This document shows positions 49,280 through 56,254 of a stretch of DNA of 56,254 bases, in pieces. The stretch is from assembly GCA_001689495.1 (NCBI GenBank), contig LUJS01000031.1:84327-140580 (forward strand), written 5' to 3'. This stretch comes from Bacteroidales bacterium M8 (lineage in GTDB: Bacteria > Bacteroidota > Bacteroidia > Bacteroidales > Muribaculaceae). Both the position numbers and the translations under genes were made by a program. Each line of letters opens with the position of its first letter. Positions within the stretch are counted from its first letter, which is position 1. The notes beneath the pieces are model-generated. The model was not told the DNA's origin. It searched no databases and saw nothing but the letters and a program-made list of their open reading frames with translations.

Positions 49280-52162
49280 ATGAAAACCCTGCGTCTCTCC
49301 GTCGGCGTCATGGCTCTGGCCCTGCTGGGGTCATGTACCCCGCGACAGGTCGAGAAGAACGACCGCGGCATCACGGTGAACCTAACGCCGACTGCCGAAA
49401 ACGACGTGCGCAAAGTACGCCTCACCGTCTATGATGACGACATCATCCGCGTCTCGGCCACACCCGACAAGAAGTTTGCCGACACTCCGAGCCTCGTGAC
49501 CCTCGAGCCCGAAAAGACACCTCAGTTCACCGTCGAGCAGACAGACTCGACAGCCTCGGTCGTCACCCCGCGCGTGCGCGCCACCGTCTCGCTGGCCACC
49601 GGCGACGTCAAGTTCTATGGCCCCGACGGACGCCTTGTCGTCACCGAGGCCCCCGGCGGCCGCACCTTCAAGCCCATACGGGTCGAGGACACCGACGGAT
49701 ATACGGTGCGTCAGGTCTTCACCTCGCTCAACGACGACGAGGGCCTCTATGGCCTCGGCCAGCATCAGGCCGACGAGTTCAACTACAAGGGACGCGACGA
49801 GGAGCTGTTCCAGTACAACACCAAGGTCTCGGTGCCCTTCATCGTCTCTACCGACAACTATGGCATCCTCTGGGACTCATACTCGCTATGCCGCTTCGGC
49901 AACCCCGAGCCCTACAAGCAGCTGGGACAGATATTCAAGATATATGACAAGGAGGGTCGCGAGGGCGCTCTGACAGGCCGCTATGTCCCCGCCGAGGGTC
50001 AGACCATAGAGCGCCGCGAGGACTCGATATATTTCGAGCACCTGATACGCCGCGAGCTCAAGCATGTGGTCAATCTGCCGCAGGACTTTGACTATCAGGG
50101 CAGCCACGTCACCTACGAGGGCGAGATCGAGGCCCCCGAGGCCGGCGACTATCGCTTCATACTCTACTATTCGGGCTACATGTCGGTGTGGATCGACGGC
50201 AAGAACGTAGTGCCCGAGCGCTGGCGCACGGCTTGGAACCCCAACTCATACAAGTTCACCGTGCCCATGGAGGCCGGCAAGCGCGTGCCCATCAAGATAG
50301 AGTGGGAGCCCAACGGCGCCACCGCATACTGCGGCCTCAGGGCATACGCCCCCCGCAGCCACCGCGAGCAGATGGACATGAGCTGGTGGAGCGAGATGCA
50401 GAGTCAGGAAGACTACTACTTCATCTATGGCGACGACATGGACGACGTCATCTCGGGCTACCGCACCCTCACCGGCAAGGCCCCGATAATGCCCAAATGG
50501 GTCACCGGATACTGGCAGAGCCGCGAGAAATACAATACTCAGGACGAGGTGCTCTCGACGCTGGCCGAGTTCCGCCGCCGCGGCATACCCATCGACAACA
50601 TCGTCATCGACTGGCTGCACTGGCCGCAGGACGCATGGGGCTCGCACGAGTTTGACAAGACCCGTTTCCCCGACCCCAAGGGCATGGTCGACTCGATACA
50701 CGACATGCATGGCCGCGTCATGATCTCGGTATGGCCCAAGTTCTATGCCACCACCGAGCACTTCAAGGAGTTCGACGACAAGGGCTGGATGTATCGCCTC
50801 GCCATCGAGGACAGCATCAAGGACTGGGTCGGCCCCGGCTATCTCGGCTCGTTCTATGACGCCTACGACCCCGACGCCCGCAAGCTGTTCTGGAGCCAGA
50901 TGAACGACCACTACGTGCCCCTCGGCATCGACGCATGGTGGATGGATGCCTCCGAGCCCAACATACGCGACTGCACCGACCTGCAGTATCGCAAGGACCT
51001 CATCACCCCCACCGCGCTCGGCCCCTCGACCCAATACTTCAACGCCTACGGCCTGATGAACGCCGAGGCCATCTATGACGGACAGCGCGGCGTCGACCCC
51101 GACCGCCGTGTCTTCCTGCTGACCCGCTCGGGCTTTGCCGGCCAGCAGCGCTATTCGACCGCCACATGGTCGGGCGACATCGCCACCCGCTGGGAGGACC
51201 TCAAGGCCCAGATCTCGGCCGGACTCAACTTTGCCGCCTCGGGCATACCTTGGTGGAGCATGGACATCGGCGGATTCTGCGTCGAGGACCGCTATGTCAA
51301 GGCCGCCAAGGAGGCCGCCAAGGCCGAGAGTGCCGACCTCAGGGAGTGGCGCGAGCTCAACACGCGCTGGTATCAGTTCGGAGCCTTCGCCCCTATGTTC
51401 CGCGCCCACGGCCAGTGGCCCTTCCGCGAGGTCTACAACATCGCCCCCGAGGGTCATCCCGCCTACGAGTCGATCGTCTATTACACCCGCCTGCGCTACG
51501 ATCTCATGCCCTACATATACTCTCTTGCGGGCATGACCCACTTCAAGGACTATACCATCATGCGCCCGATGGCCATGGCGTTCCCCGCCGACAAGGAGAT
51601 TCGCAATGTGGGCGACCAGTATATGTTCGGACCCGCCATACTCGTGGCGCCGGTCTACGAGTACGGTGCCCGCAAGCGCGAGGTGGCCCTGCCCGGCGGC
51701 ACGGACTGGTTTGACTTCTACACGGCCGCGCCCTACAACGGTGGTCCCGAGGGCGACGGTGGCCGTCTCGTCACCCTCGACGCCCCCTATGGCCGCATAC
51801 CCCTGCTGGTGCGCTCGGGCTCTATAATCCCCTTCGGCCCCTCCATGCAGTGGAGCGACGAGAAGCCCGCCGACGTCATCAACCTCTATGTCTATACCGG
51901 ACGCGACGGCGAGTTCACCCTCTATGAGGACGAGAACGTCAACTATAACTACGAGAAGGGCAGGTACACCATGATACCCATCGTCTGGAACGACAAGACC
52001 TCGACCCTCACCATCGGCGAGCGCAAGGGCGAATTCCCCGGCATGCTGCGCAACCGCCGCTTCAACATCATCAAGGTCTATCCCGGCCACGGCGGCTATG
52101 ACCCCGCCGCCAAGGGGATAGAGGTGGCCTATAACGGCGCCGCCAAGAAGGTCAAGCTCTGA
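49280..52162 (+). CDS. GH31 glycosidase lipoprotein with PA14 insert
   Basis: Predicted cell-envelope alpha-glycosidase, most like the PA14-containing alpha-xylosidases. The 960 residues start with a lipobox (LALLGSC, Cys 19). An N-terminal beta domain follows (about 30-225, GLYGLGQHQADEF), with a PA14 insert (about 232-358, YSGYMSVWIDGKNV). The catalytic barrel (about 374-740) has the nucleophile Asp in DAWWMDASEP (near residue 555) and the acid/base Asp in TWSGDIATRW. C-terminal beta domains complete it. It is flanked by terminators and is probably monocistronic. Alpha-xylosidase versus alpha-glucosidase specificity is not certain from sequence. Confidence 0.92.
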   Translation: MKTLRLSVGVMALALLGSCTPRQVEKNDRGITVNLTPTAENDVRKVRLTVYDDDIIRVSATPDKKFADTPSLVTLEPEKTPQFTVEQTDSTASVVTPRVRATVSLATGDVKFYGPDGRLVVTEAPGGRTFKPIRVEDTDGYTVRQVFTSLNDDEGLYGLGQHQADEFNYKGRDEELFQYNTKVSVPFIVSTDNYGILWDSYSLCRFGNPEPYKQLGQIFKIYDKEGREGALTGRYVPAEGQTIERREDSIYFEHLIRRELKHVVNLPQDFDYQGSHVTYEGEIEAPEAGDYRFILYYSGYMSVWIDGKNVVPERWRTAWNPNSYKFTVPMEAGKRVPIKIEWEPNGATAYCGLRAYAPRSHREQMDMSWWSEMQSQEDYYFIYGDDMDDVISGYRTLTGKAPIMPKWVTGYWQSREKYNTQDEVLSTLAEFRRRGIPIDNIVIDWLHWPQDAWGSHEFDKTRFPDPKGMVDSIHDMHGRVMISVWPKFYATTEHFKEFDDKGWMYRLAIEDSIKDWVGPGYLGSFYDAYDPDARKLFWSQMNDHYVPLGIDAWWMDASEPNIRDCTDLQYRKDLITPTALGPSTQYFNAYGLMNAEAIYDGQRGVDPDRRVFLLTRSGFAGQQRYSTATWSGDIATRWEDLKAQISAGLNFAASGIPWWSMDIGGFCVEDRYVKAAKEAAKAESADLREWRELNTRWYQFGAFAPMFRAHGQWPFREVYNIAPEGHPAYESIVYYTRLRYDLMPYIYSLAGMTHFKDYTIMRPMAMAFPADKEIRNVGDQYMFGPAILVAPVYEYGARKREVALPGGTDWFDFYTAAPYNGGPEGDGGRLVTLDAPYGRIPLLVRSGSIIPFGPSMQWSDEKPADVINLYVYTGRDGEFTLYEDENVNYNYEKGRYTMIPIVWNDKTSTLTIGERKGEFPGMLRNRRFNIIKVYPGHGGYDPAAKGIEVAYNGAAKKVKL

Positions 52163-52191
52163 TTCTTTCAGACCCTCCTATACATTCAGGA

Positions 52192-52226
52192 CCGCCATGC
52201 ACAAGTCATGGCGGCCCTGTCTTTTT
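52192..52226 (+). terminator. Terminator of the GH31 gene
   Basis: Eight-bp stem CCGCCATG (52192-52199) with CATGGCGG (52207-52214), then a pyrimidine run ending TTTTT. It lies just before the convergent apbE stop codon. Confidence 0.8.
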
Positions 52227-52241
52227 ATGGATATGTCCGGT

Positions 52242-53225
52242 CTATTCCATCTCGGGGAATCCTCCGGTGGTCAGCACCGTGTCTGCCGTCACCAGCAGCG
52301 CCTCGGTGTCGGGCAGCGCCTCTATCATCCTCAGCGCGCTGTCGGCGGGCATGGCCATGCACGACGTGGCCAGCGCGTCGGCCATCATGCAGTCGGGGGC
52401 TATCACCGTGGCCGACAGCAGGTCGGTCAGGGCCGGACGCCCCGTGACGGGCGATATGGTGTGCCAAGCGCGCCCGCTGCCCGTCTCGCGATAGTTGCGA
52501 TAGTTTCCCGAGGTCGCCACGCCGCAGTCGGTCAGGCTGATTATGGCCAGCTTCTCGTGTATCACCGCCGAGTCGCCGCTCACCGGGGCGTCCACCATTA
52601 TGCGCCACTCCTCGTCGCGCGGATTCTTGCCGCTCAGGGCAATCTCGCCACCTATCTCGACCATATAATCGGTGCAGCCGTTGCGCCTCAGCATCTCGCC
52701 CACGAGGTCGCAGCCATAGCCCTTGGTGATGGCCGAGAAGTTGAACTCGGTCGACGGATGCTTCTTGACCACGCGCCCGTCGTCGGCGATGCGGCAGCTG
52801 TCCATGCCCACGAACGCCAGCAGCGAGTCTATGTCCTCCTGTGTCGGCTCGGGGTCGCCGGGGCGGTATCCGAACCCCCACAGGTTGACCAGCGGGGCCA
52901 CCGTGGGGTCGAACGCCCCGCCGCTTGAACGGCACACGTCCTGCGATGCCGCGAATATGCGCCGCAGCAGCGAGTCGGCCGCCACCTCCTCTCCGCGGTT
53001 TATGCGCGAGACCAGCGACGAGTCGGCAAACGGCGACAGCGACCTCTCGACCATGCGCATCACCGCCAGCACCGAGTCGCGCAGGTCGCGGTCGGCACGA
53101 TATGTGATGTGATAGGTCGTGTTCCACACGGCACCCTCGGCGCTGCGGTATGTCGGGGGCACCGAGCACGACGCCGCGAGGATGAAGGCAAGGATAAAAA
53201 AGAGTGGTAAACGTATTGATTTCAT
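52242..53225 (-). CDS. apbE: FAD:protein FMN transferase ApbE
   Basis: Attaches FMN covalently to Thr or Ser of redox proteins such as RnfD, RnfG and NqrC, outside the inner membrane. The 327 residues begin with a lipobox signal (ILAASC, Cys 20). Family motifs follow: SLSPFADSSLVSRINRG, FDPTVAPLVNLWGFG, the FAD-site block FSAITKGYGCDLV, YMVEIGGEIALSGKN, HTISPVTGRP and the Mg-binding ADALATSCM region. Its ATG is only 4 nt from a -7-like box, suggesting a leaderless or very short leader. It lies 3 kb from rnfBC, which suits a role in maturing the Rnf complex. Confidence 0.94.
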   Translation of the reverse strand: MKSIRLPLFFILAFILAASCSVPPTYRSAEGAVWNTTYHITYRADRDLRDSVLAVMRMVERSLSPFADSSLVSRINRGEEVAADSLLRRIFAASQDVCRSSGGAFDPTVAPLVNLWGFGYRPGDPEPTQEDIDSLLAFVGMDSCRIADDGRVVKKHPSTEFNFSAITKGYGCDLVGEMLRRNGCTDYMVEIGGEIALSGKNPRDEEWRIMVDAPVSGDSAVIHEKLAIISLTDCGVATSGNYRNYRETGSGRAWHTISPVTGRPALTDLLSATVIAPDCMMADALATSCMAMPADSALRMIEALPDTEALLVTADTVLTTGGFPEME

Positions 53226-53228
53226 GCC

Positions 53229-53267
53229 GCAAAATTAGCAAAAACCGCCCGAAAAAGCTAATTTTGC
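53229..53267. promoter_or_regulatory. Divergent promoter with perfect inverted repeat
   Basis: GCAAAATTAGC (53229-53239) and GCTAATTTTGC (53257-53267) are perfect 11-bp inverted copies with a 17-bp spacer. Each contains TAATTTTG, a consensus -7 box: one reads left to apbE (53230-53237), one right to the DJ-1 gene (53259-53266). The repeat could also be bound by a dimeric regulator. Confidence 0.7.
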
Positions 53268-53305
53268 AGATAATCCACATTTCAATTCCAAATTTCCAAA
53301 CATAT

Positions 53306-53857
53306 ATGTCCACCTACCTCTTTCTCGCCGAGGGCTTTGAAGAAGTCGAAGCCCTCACCCCCGTAGACCTGTTGCGCCGCGCAGGCGTCGATGTCATGAC
53401 CGTAGCCGTCGGCGAATTCCGTCAGGTCACCGGCGCCCACGGCATCACCGTCGAGGCCGACCTGCTGCTCGACGACGAAGACATGACCGACGCCGAGATG
53501 CTCATTGCCCCCGGCGGCATGCCCGGAGCCAAGAATCTGGCCGACTCGCACAAGGTCTGCGATCTCTTCAAGGCACAGGCCGCCCGCGGCGGATATGTCG
53601 CCGCCATCTGCGCTGCCCCCGCCGTGCTGCTCGCCCCCCTCGGCATACTCGACGGCAAGAAGGCCACCTGCTATCCCGGATTCGAGGAGCCGCTGGCACT
53701 ACACGGCGCCACCCATGTCGCAGGCGAGCGCGTGGTGCGCGACGGCAACGTCATCACCTCAAACGGCCCCTCGTCGGCCATGCCCTTCGCCCTCGCCCTC
53801 GTCGACGCCCTCTGCCCCGGCAGTGCCAAGGAGGTCGCCGACGGCATATTGTACTGA
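53306..53857 (+). CDS. DJ-1/PfpI family protein
   Basis: Cysteine-dependent stress or deglycase-like protein of the DJ-1 (YajL/ThiJ) clade, cytoplasmic. The 183 residues include the conserved acidic residue in FLAEGFEEVEALTPVDLLRR, and the nucleophile elbow YVAAICAAPAVLL with the catalytic Cys near residue 104. TSNGPSSAMPFALALVDAL follows near the C-terminus. I set the start at ATG 53306. An in-frame start at 53204 lies upstream of the promoter box. Biochemical activity of this clade is debated. Confidence 0.92.
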   Translation: MSTYLFLAEGFEEVEALTPVDLLRRAGVDVMTVAVGEFRQVTGAHGITVEADLLLDDEDMTDAEMLIAPGGMPGAKNLADSHKVCDLFKAQAARGGYVAAICAAPAVLLAPLGILDGKKATCYPGFEEPLALHGATHVAGERVVRDGNVITSNGPSSAMPFALALVDALCPGSAKEVADGILY

Positions 53858-53924
53858 CCAAAAACAATCGGCGCGGCCATGGCGTTATAAGTTGGAAACC
53901 GAAACCCTAAAAACACTATAAGCT

Positions 53925-54221
53925 ATGAGCGAATTCAAAGACATGATCGCTGGAGGCAAGCCGACCCTTGTCGACTTCTTCGCCACGTGGTGCGGCCCGT
54001 GCAAGATGCAGGGCCCCATCCTCGAGCAGCTCAAGAACAAGGTGGGCGACGACGCCAACATCATCAAGATCGACGTCGACCGCAACCCCGACCTCTCGGC
54101 CGAGTACCAGATACGCAGCGTGCCCACGCTGATCATCTTCAAGGACGGCATGCCCCAGTGGCGTGCCTCAGGCCTGCAGCAACTCGAAGTGCTCGAAGAC
54201 AAACTGCGCTCCATGATGTAG
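53925..54221 (+). CDS. trxA: Thioredoxin
   Basis: Cytoplasmic dithiol reductant. The 98 residues have the classical active site FFATWCGPCKMQGPIL (about 19-34) and cis-proline in IRSVPTLIIFKDG. There is no signal peptide. It follows the DJ-1 gene by 67 bp and may share its transcript, a sensible pair for thiol stress. Contrast with the CPHC-type thioredoxin fold at 26021-26314. Confidence 0.96.
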   Translation: MSEFKDMIAGGKPTLVDFFATWCGPCKMQGPILEQLKNKVGDDANIIKIDVDRNPDLSAEYQIRSVPTLIIFKDGMPQWRASGLQQLEVLEDKLRSMM

Positions 54222-54243
54222 CCGGCCTCCCGCCACACGAAAC

Positions 54244-54277
54244 ACTCCCCGCCAGTCACAATAGACAGGCGGGGAGT
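54244..54277 (+). terminator. Hairpin after trxA
   Basis: Ten-bp perfect stem ACTCCCCGCC (54244-54253) with GGCGGGGAGT (54268-54277). A T-run is absent. Confidence 0.7.
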
Positions 54278-54335
54278 TGTCATGTCGCTTCGCGGCTGGG
54301 ATGGAACAATGCCCTTTTGCCCGTGGGGGCGGGGG

Positions 54336-54532
54336 CGACCGCGTGGCGGTCGGGCTATTCCCGCCCCACCCAACGGCGCGCCGTAGGTGCGCGGCAATCG
54401 GCGGCCCGATATTTTCGCAACGGTGGGGTGGGTATTCCCCGACCCCCGTTCGGGGGCCGGATGGGTGGGATGGGACGTCTACCCCGAGGCAAGCCTCGGG
54501 GCTACTTTTCCGTGCCCCGCACAAGGCGGGGC
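54336..54532. other. Island of perfect small hairpins, possible ncRNA
   Basis: The 336-bp gap between convergent trxA and the porin gene has no coding frame I trust. After the trxA hairpin it contains CGACCGC-gtg-GCGGTCG (54336-54352), the palindrome ACGGCGCGCCGT (54373-54384), CCCCCG-tt-CGGGGG (54443-54456), CCCCGAGGC-aa-GCCTCGGGG (54482-54501) and GCCCCGC-acaag-GCGGGGC (54514-54532). A long-range stem pairs CCCGCCCCACC (54360-54370) with GGTGGGGTGGG (54422-54432). It could be a structured RNA, a repeat element or a recombination site. Confidence 0.6.
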
Positions 54533-54557
54533 GGGTGGCACCCCATGCTCACGTCCG

Positions 54558-55895
54558 TCAGAAGCTGAATGATATGAGCAGGTCGATGCGGTCGGAGGTG
54601 GCCGAGGCGCCGTCAAAATTCTTGCGCTTGCCTATGATGTATTCGGCGCCGCCCTGTATGCGCGGGGTGATGTCCCAGAACACGTTGACGGCTCCATACA
54701 GGCCGTATTTGTATGCCGAGCCCTCTGCGCGGCTGTCGAAATAGCGGCACTCGCCGAGGGCGAGGCAGGCAAAGACCTTCTTGCTGAAGTCGTATTGCAG
54801 TCCGGCCGTCAAGCCCAGCGACAGCGGGGCCTTGAGCGTGCCGTGTCGGCCCTCGTCGGGCACGAGGTCATAGCTACCCTCCGACAGGTCGCCGCAATAG
54901 CTGCCTATGCCGCGCCCCACGACACCCTGATAGTATAGCGCCAGCGGGTGCAGCATCTGCCAGCGCCCCGACAGCTGTGCGCCCCAGCCGACCACGTTGC
55001 GGTTGCGGGCCGTGAGCAGGTCGCGATAGGTCATCAGCCTGAATATGCCCGAGGCGCGGACGTGGCTGTCGCCGCCGTCCCACTGATATTGCGCGAGGCC
55101 CACGACGTCGGGCACGAAGTCGCGACACTTCTCGGTCTCACCCTCGATCTGCGTCTGGTCTGACGACGGAAACTCGACACCGCCGGCCACCGACCATCCA
55201 CCCTTGAAGTCGTGGAAATAGCGCACCAGCATGGCCGACTTGGACACCTGACCGTTGGGGCCCTGCGCGTCGACCGTCGGGGCCAGCGCGTCATCGTCGC
55301 TGAATGTGGTCGAGGCATAGCCCACGGTCCAGTCGTTGAGGCGGATGAATGCATCCTTGAGCACGAAATTCCTGTTCTTGACGCCACCCTTCACCGATAC
55401 CATATAGTGCCCCAGCCGCTCGTTGCGGCCAAGCAGGGTCAGGAAGATGGCCGACTGCGAGGGGGATGCCCCGATGGCCTTGCGCTCGGTGGGATTGGAG
55501 GGAACGGCTATGTCATAGGGGAAGAACTCGTACGAGTCCTGCGAGCCGTTCCAGTCGCCCCAGCCGCGCAATATCACCCGTCCGCCTATGCCGAGCGCCA
55601 TGTCGGCATTCTTGGTCAGGAACATGAAATAGGGCGCGTGCGGGTCGTAGAACTGCCTGTATTGGTCGGAATAGAATTGCTCGACCAGCGATTTCACCGA
55701 GTCAGACGGCTCGCGTTCATACCGGTCGCCGTTGATGTAGATGTATTTCGTGTCCTTGGCAATCTCCTGAGCCATTGTGCGCTGCGAGCTGCGCGGATAT
55801 GCCGTCGAGGTGTCGGCAGACTGGGCACTTGCGGATACGGCCAGAGCCGTCGACATGGCAACGGCGGCGAGGATTCTTCCGGCGACTGATTTCAT
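54558..55895 (-). CDS. Porin-like outer membrane beta-barrel, DcaP-type
   Basis: Predicted outer membrane channel. The 445 residues have a signal peptide (MKSVAGRILAAVAMSTALAVSASAQ), a short helical N-terminal section, then alternating amphipathic strands (for example MALGIGGRVILRGWGDWNG) ending in aromatic Phe (DLLISFSF). The overall pattern resembles DcaP-like and related porin families, but I can not confirm the family. Substrate is unknown. It reads toward the hairpin island. No consensus promoter was found upstream; TATGTTTT before the start is a near match. Confidence 0.75.
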   Translation of the reverse strand: MKSVAGRILAAVAMSTALAVSASAQSADTSTAYPRSSQRTMAQEIAKDTKYIYINGDRYEREPSDSVKSLVEQFYSDQYRQFYDPHAPYFMFLTKNADMALGIGGRVILRGWGDWNGSQDSYEFFPYDIAVPSNPTERKAIGASPSQSAIFLTLLGRNERLGHYMVSVKGGVKNRNFVLKDAFIRLNDWTVGYASTTFSDDDALAPTVDAQGPNGQVSKSAMLVRYFHDFKGGWSVAGGVEFPSSDQTQIEGETEKCRDFVPDVVGLAQYQWDGGDSHVRASGIFRLMTYRDLLTARNRNVVGWGAQLSGRWQMLHPLALYYQGVVGRGIGSYCGDLSEGSYDLVPDEGRHGTLKAPLSLGLTAGLQYDFSKKVFACLALGECRYFDSRAEGSAYKYGLYGAVNVFWDITPRIQGGAEYIIGKRKNFDGASATSDRIDLLISFSF

Positions 55896-55990
55896 AACGT
55901 GAGATTATTGATTAATATATGTTAAAACATAGCCGGGCCACCAAAAGTTCCCCCGCGCCGTGCGATTTGCATCAAAAATCGTTCGGCCGA

Positions 55991-56022
55991 TTTGCCGGAT
56001 ATGTCAATTTTAGTTATTTTTG
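55991..56022 (+). promoter_or_regulatory. Consensus promoter of the small exported peptide gene
   Basis: TTTG (55991-55994), 20-nt spacer, TATTTTTG (56015-56022), a full Bacteroidetes promoter, 34 nt before the ATG at 56057. Confidence 0.82.
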
Positions 56023-56056
56023 CAACCTAAACACAGTGACACACAAAACTTTTGAG

Positions 56057-56215
56057 ATGAAAAACCAAATACTCGCAATACTGCTCTTGGCTCTGACATC
56101 GCTCTGTGCTGATGCATACAAGCGCGTAAAGCCACAAAAACTGACTAAATCCATCTCTTGGGAGATTACAAAGGATGGTGTGCAATCTATAGGGAAAATC
56201 GGCAAAACACGATAA
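56057..56215 (+). CDS. Small exported peptide, 52 residues, possibly truncated
   Basis: The 52-codon frame begins with a signal peptide (MKNQILAILLLALTSLCADA) followed by a basic mature part of about 32 residues ending GKIGKTR. It has a full promoter, so it is likely transcribed. The codon use is more AT-rich than its neighbours. The frame may be a complete small secreted peptide, or the 5' end of a longer gene cut short by a stop codon. I do not recognise the family. A longer in-frame start at 55919 lies upstream of the promoter and is rejected. Confidence 0.6.
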   Translation: MKNQILAILLLALTSLCADAYKRVKPQKLTKSISWEITKDGVQSIGKIGKTR

Positions 56216-56245
56216 AAGATAATAGCAATGATTTTCAGTGATTTA

Positions 56246-56253
56246 TAACTTTG
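56246..56253 (+). promoter_or_regulatory. -7-like element at the right edge
   Basis: TAACTTTG matches the -7 consensus at the end of the window and may drive a gene outside it. No -33 box is seen. Confidence 0.35.
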
Positions 56254-56254
56254 G

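Noticed and set aside
54282..54557. Small coding frames in the hairpin island
   Set aside because: All are rich in Gly, Arg and Pro from GC-rich palindromes and lack a promoter or start context.

Overview
This window is a chromosomal segment of a GC-rich Bacteroidales bacterium, most likely a gut Muribaculaceae (S24-7) relative. Three lines of evidence point there. Many genes carry the Bacteroidetes promoter (-7 TAnnTTTG, several with a TTTG about 18-20 nt upstream). Several protein families are typical of Bacteroidetes: DUF4294, DUF5689, DUF6359, a CarboxypepD_reg TonB receptor, a BioG-BioC fusion and an L36 without zinc ligands. The overall gene content also fits. Assignment below order is inference, since no rRNA is present.

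Bases 1-15156 hold the fused S10-spc-alpha ribosomal protein operon, from a 5'-truncated rplC to rplQ, with secY, map, infA, rpmJ and rpoA inside it. Three non-coding breaks (before rpsH, rpsM and rpsD) look like structured leaders or internal promoters. They lie in front of S8, S13/S11 and S4, which are classical control points of these operons in other bacteria. A strong terminator follows rplQ.

Bases 15191-24793 carry a small membrane protein, an MFS sugar permease, transketolase, an OmpA-like outer membrane protein, a DUF4294 protein, L-aspartate oxidase (NadB) and O-acetylhomoserine sulfhydrylase (MetY).

Bases 24845-29820 read leftward. They hold a redox cluster (CPHC thioredoxin, C39-like/VKOR fusion and an overlapping 55-codon ORF), a formate/nitrite-type channel, a 3'-5' exonuclease, and a two-gene Septu-type (PtuA ATPase + PtuB HNH) anti-phage module with its own consensus promoter and terminator. 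Bases 29829-34528 are a biotin operon, bioA-bioF-bioG/bioC-bioD, interrupted by an inverted array of GGTTAT/ATAACC units. ribF and a HAD phosphatase follow at 34692-36285.

Bases 36517-46302 form the most intriguing block: a secreted EEP-family nuclease/phosphatase, a cytidylate-kinase-like protein, a TonB-dependent receptor, and two large lipoproteins built from DUF5689, choice-of-anchor J and tandem near-identical DUF6359 modules. I infer a TonB-linked uptake locus, perhaps for nucleic acids or phosphorylated ligands.

Bases 46409-56254 contain rseC-rnfB-rnfC (with no rnfDGEA behind them), a PA14-containing GH31 glycosidase lipoprotein, ApbE flavin transferase, a DJ-1 family protein, thioredoxin, an unusual island of small perfect hairpins, a porin-like outer membrane protein, and a tiny secreted peptide gene at the right edge. 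I saw no tRNA, rRNA, insertion sequence or CRISPR array.
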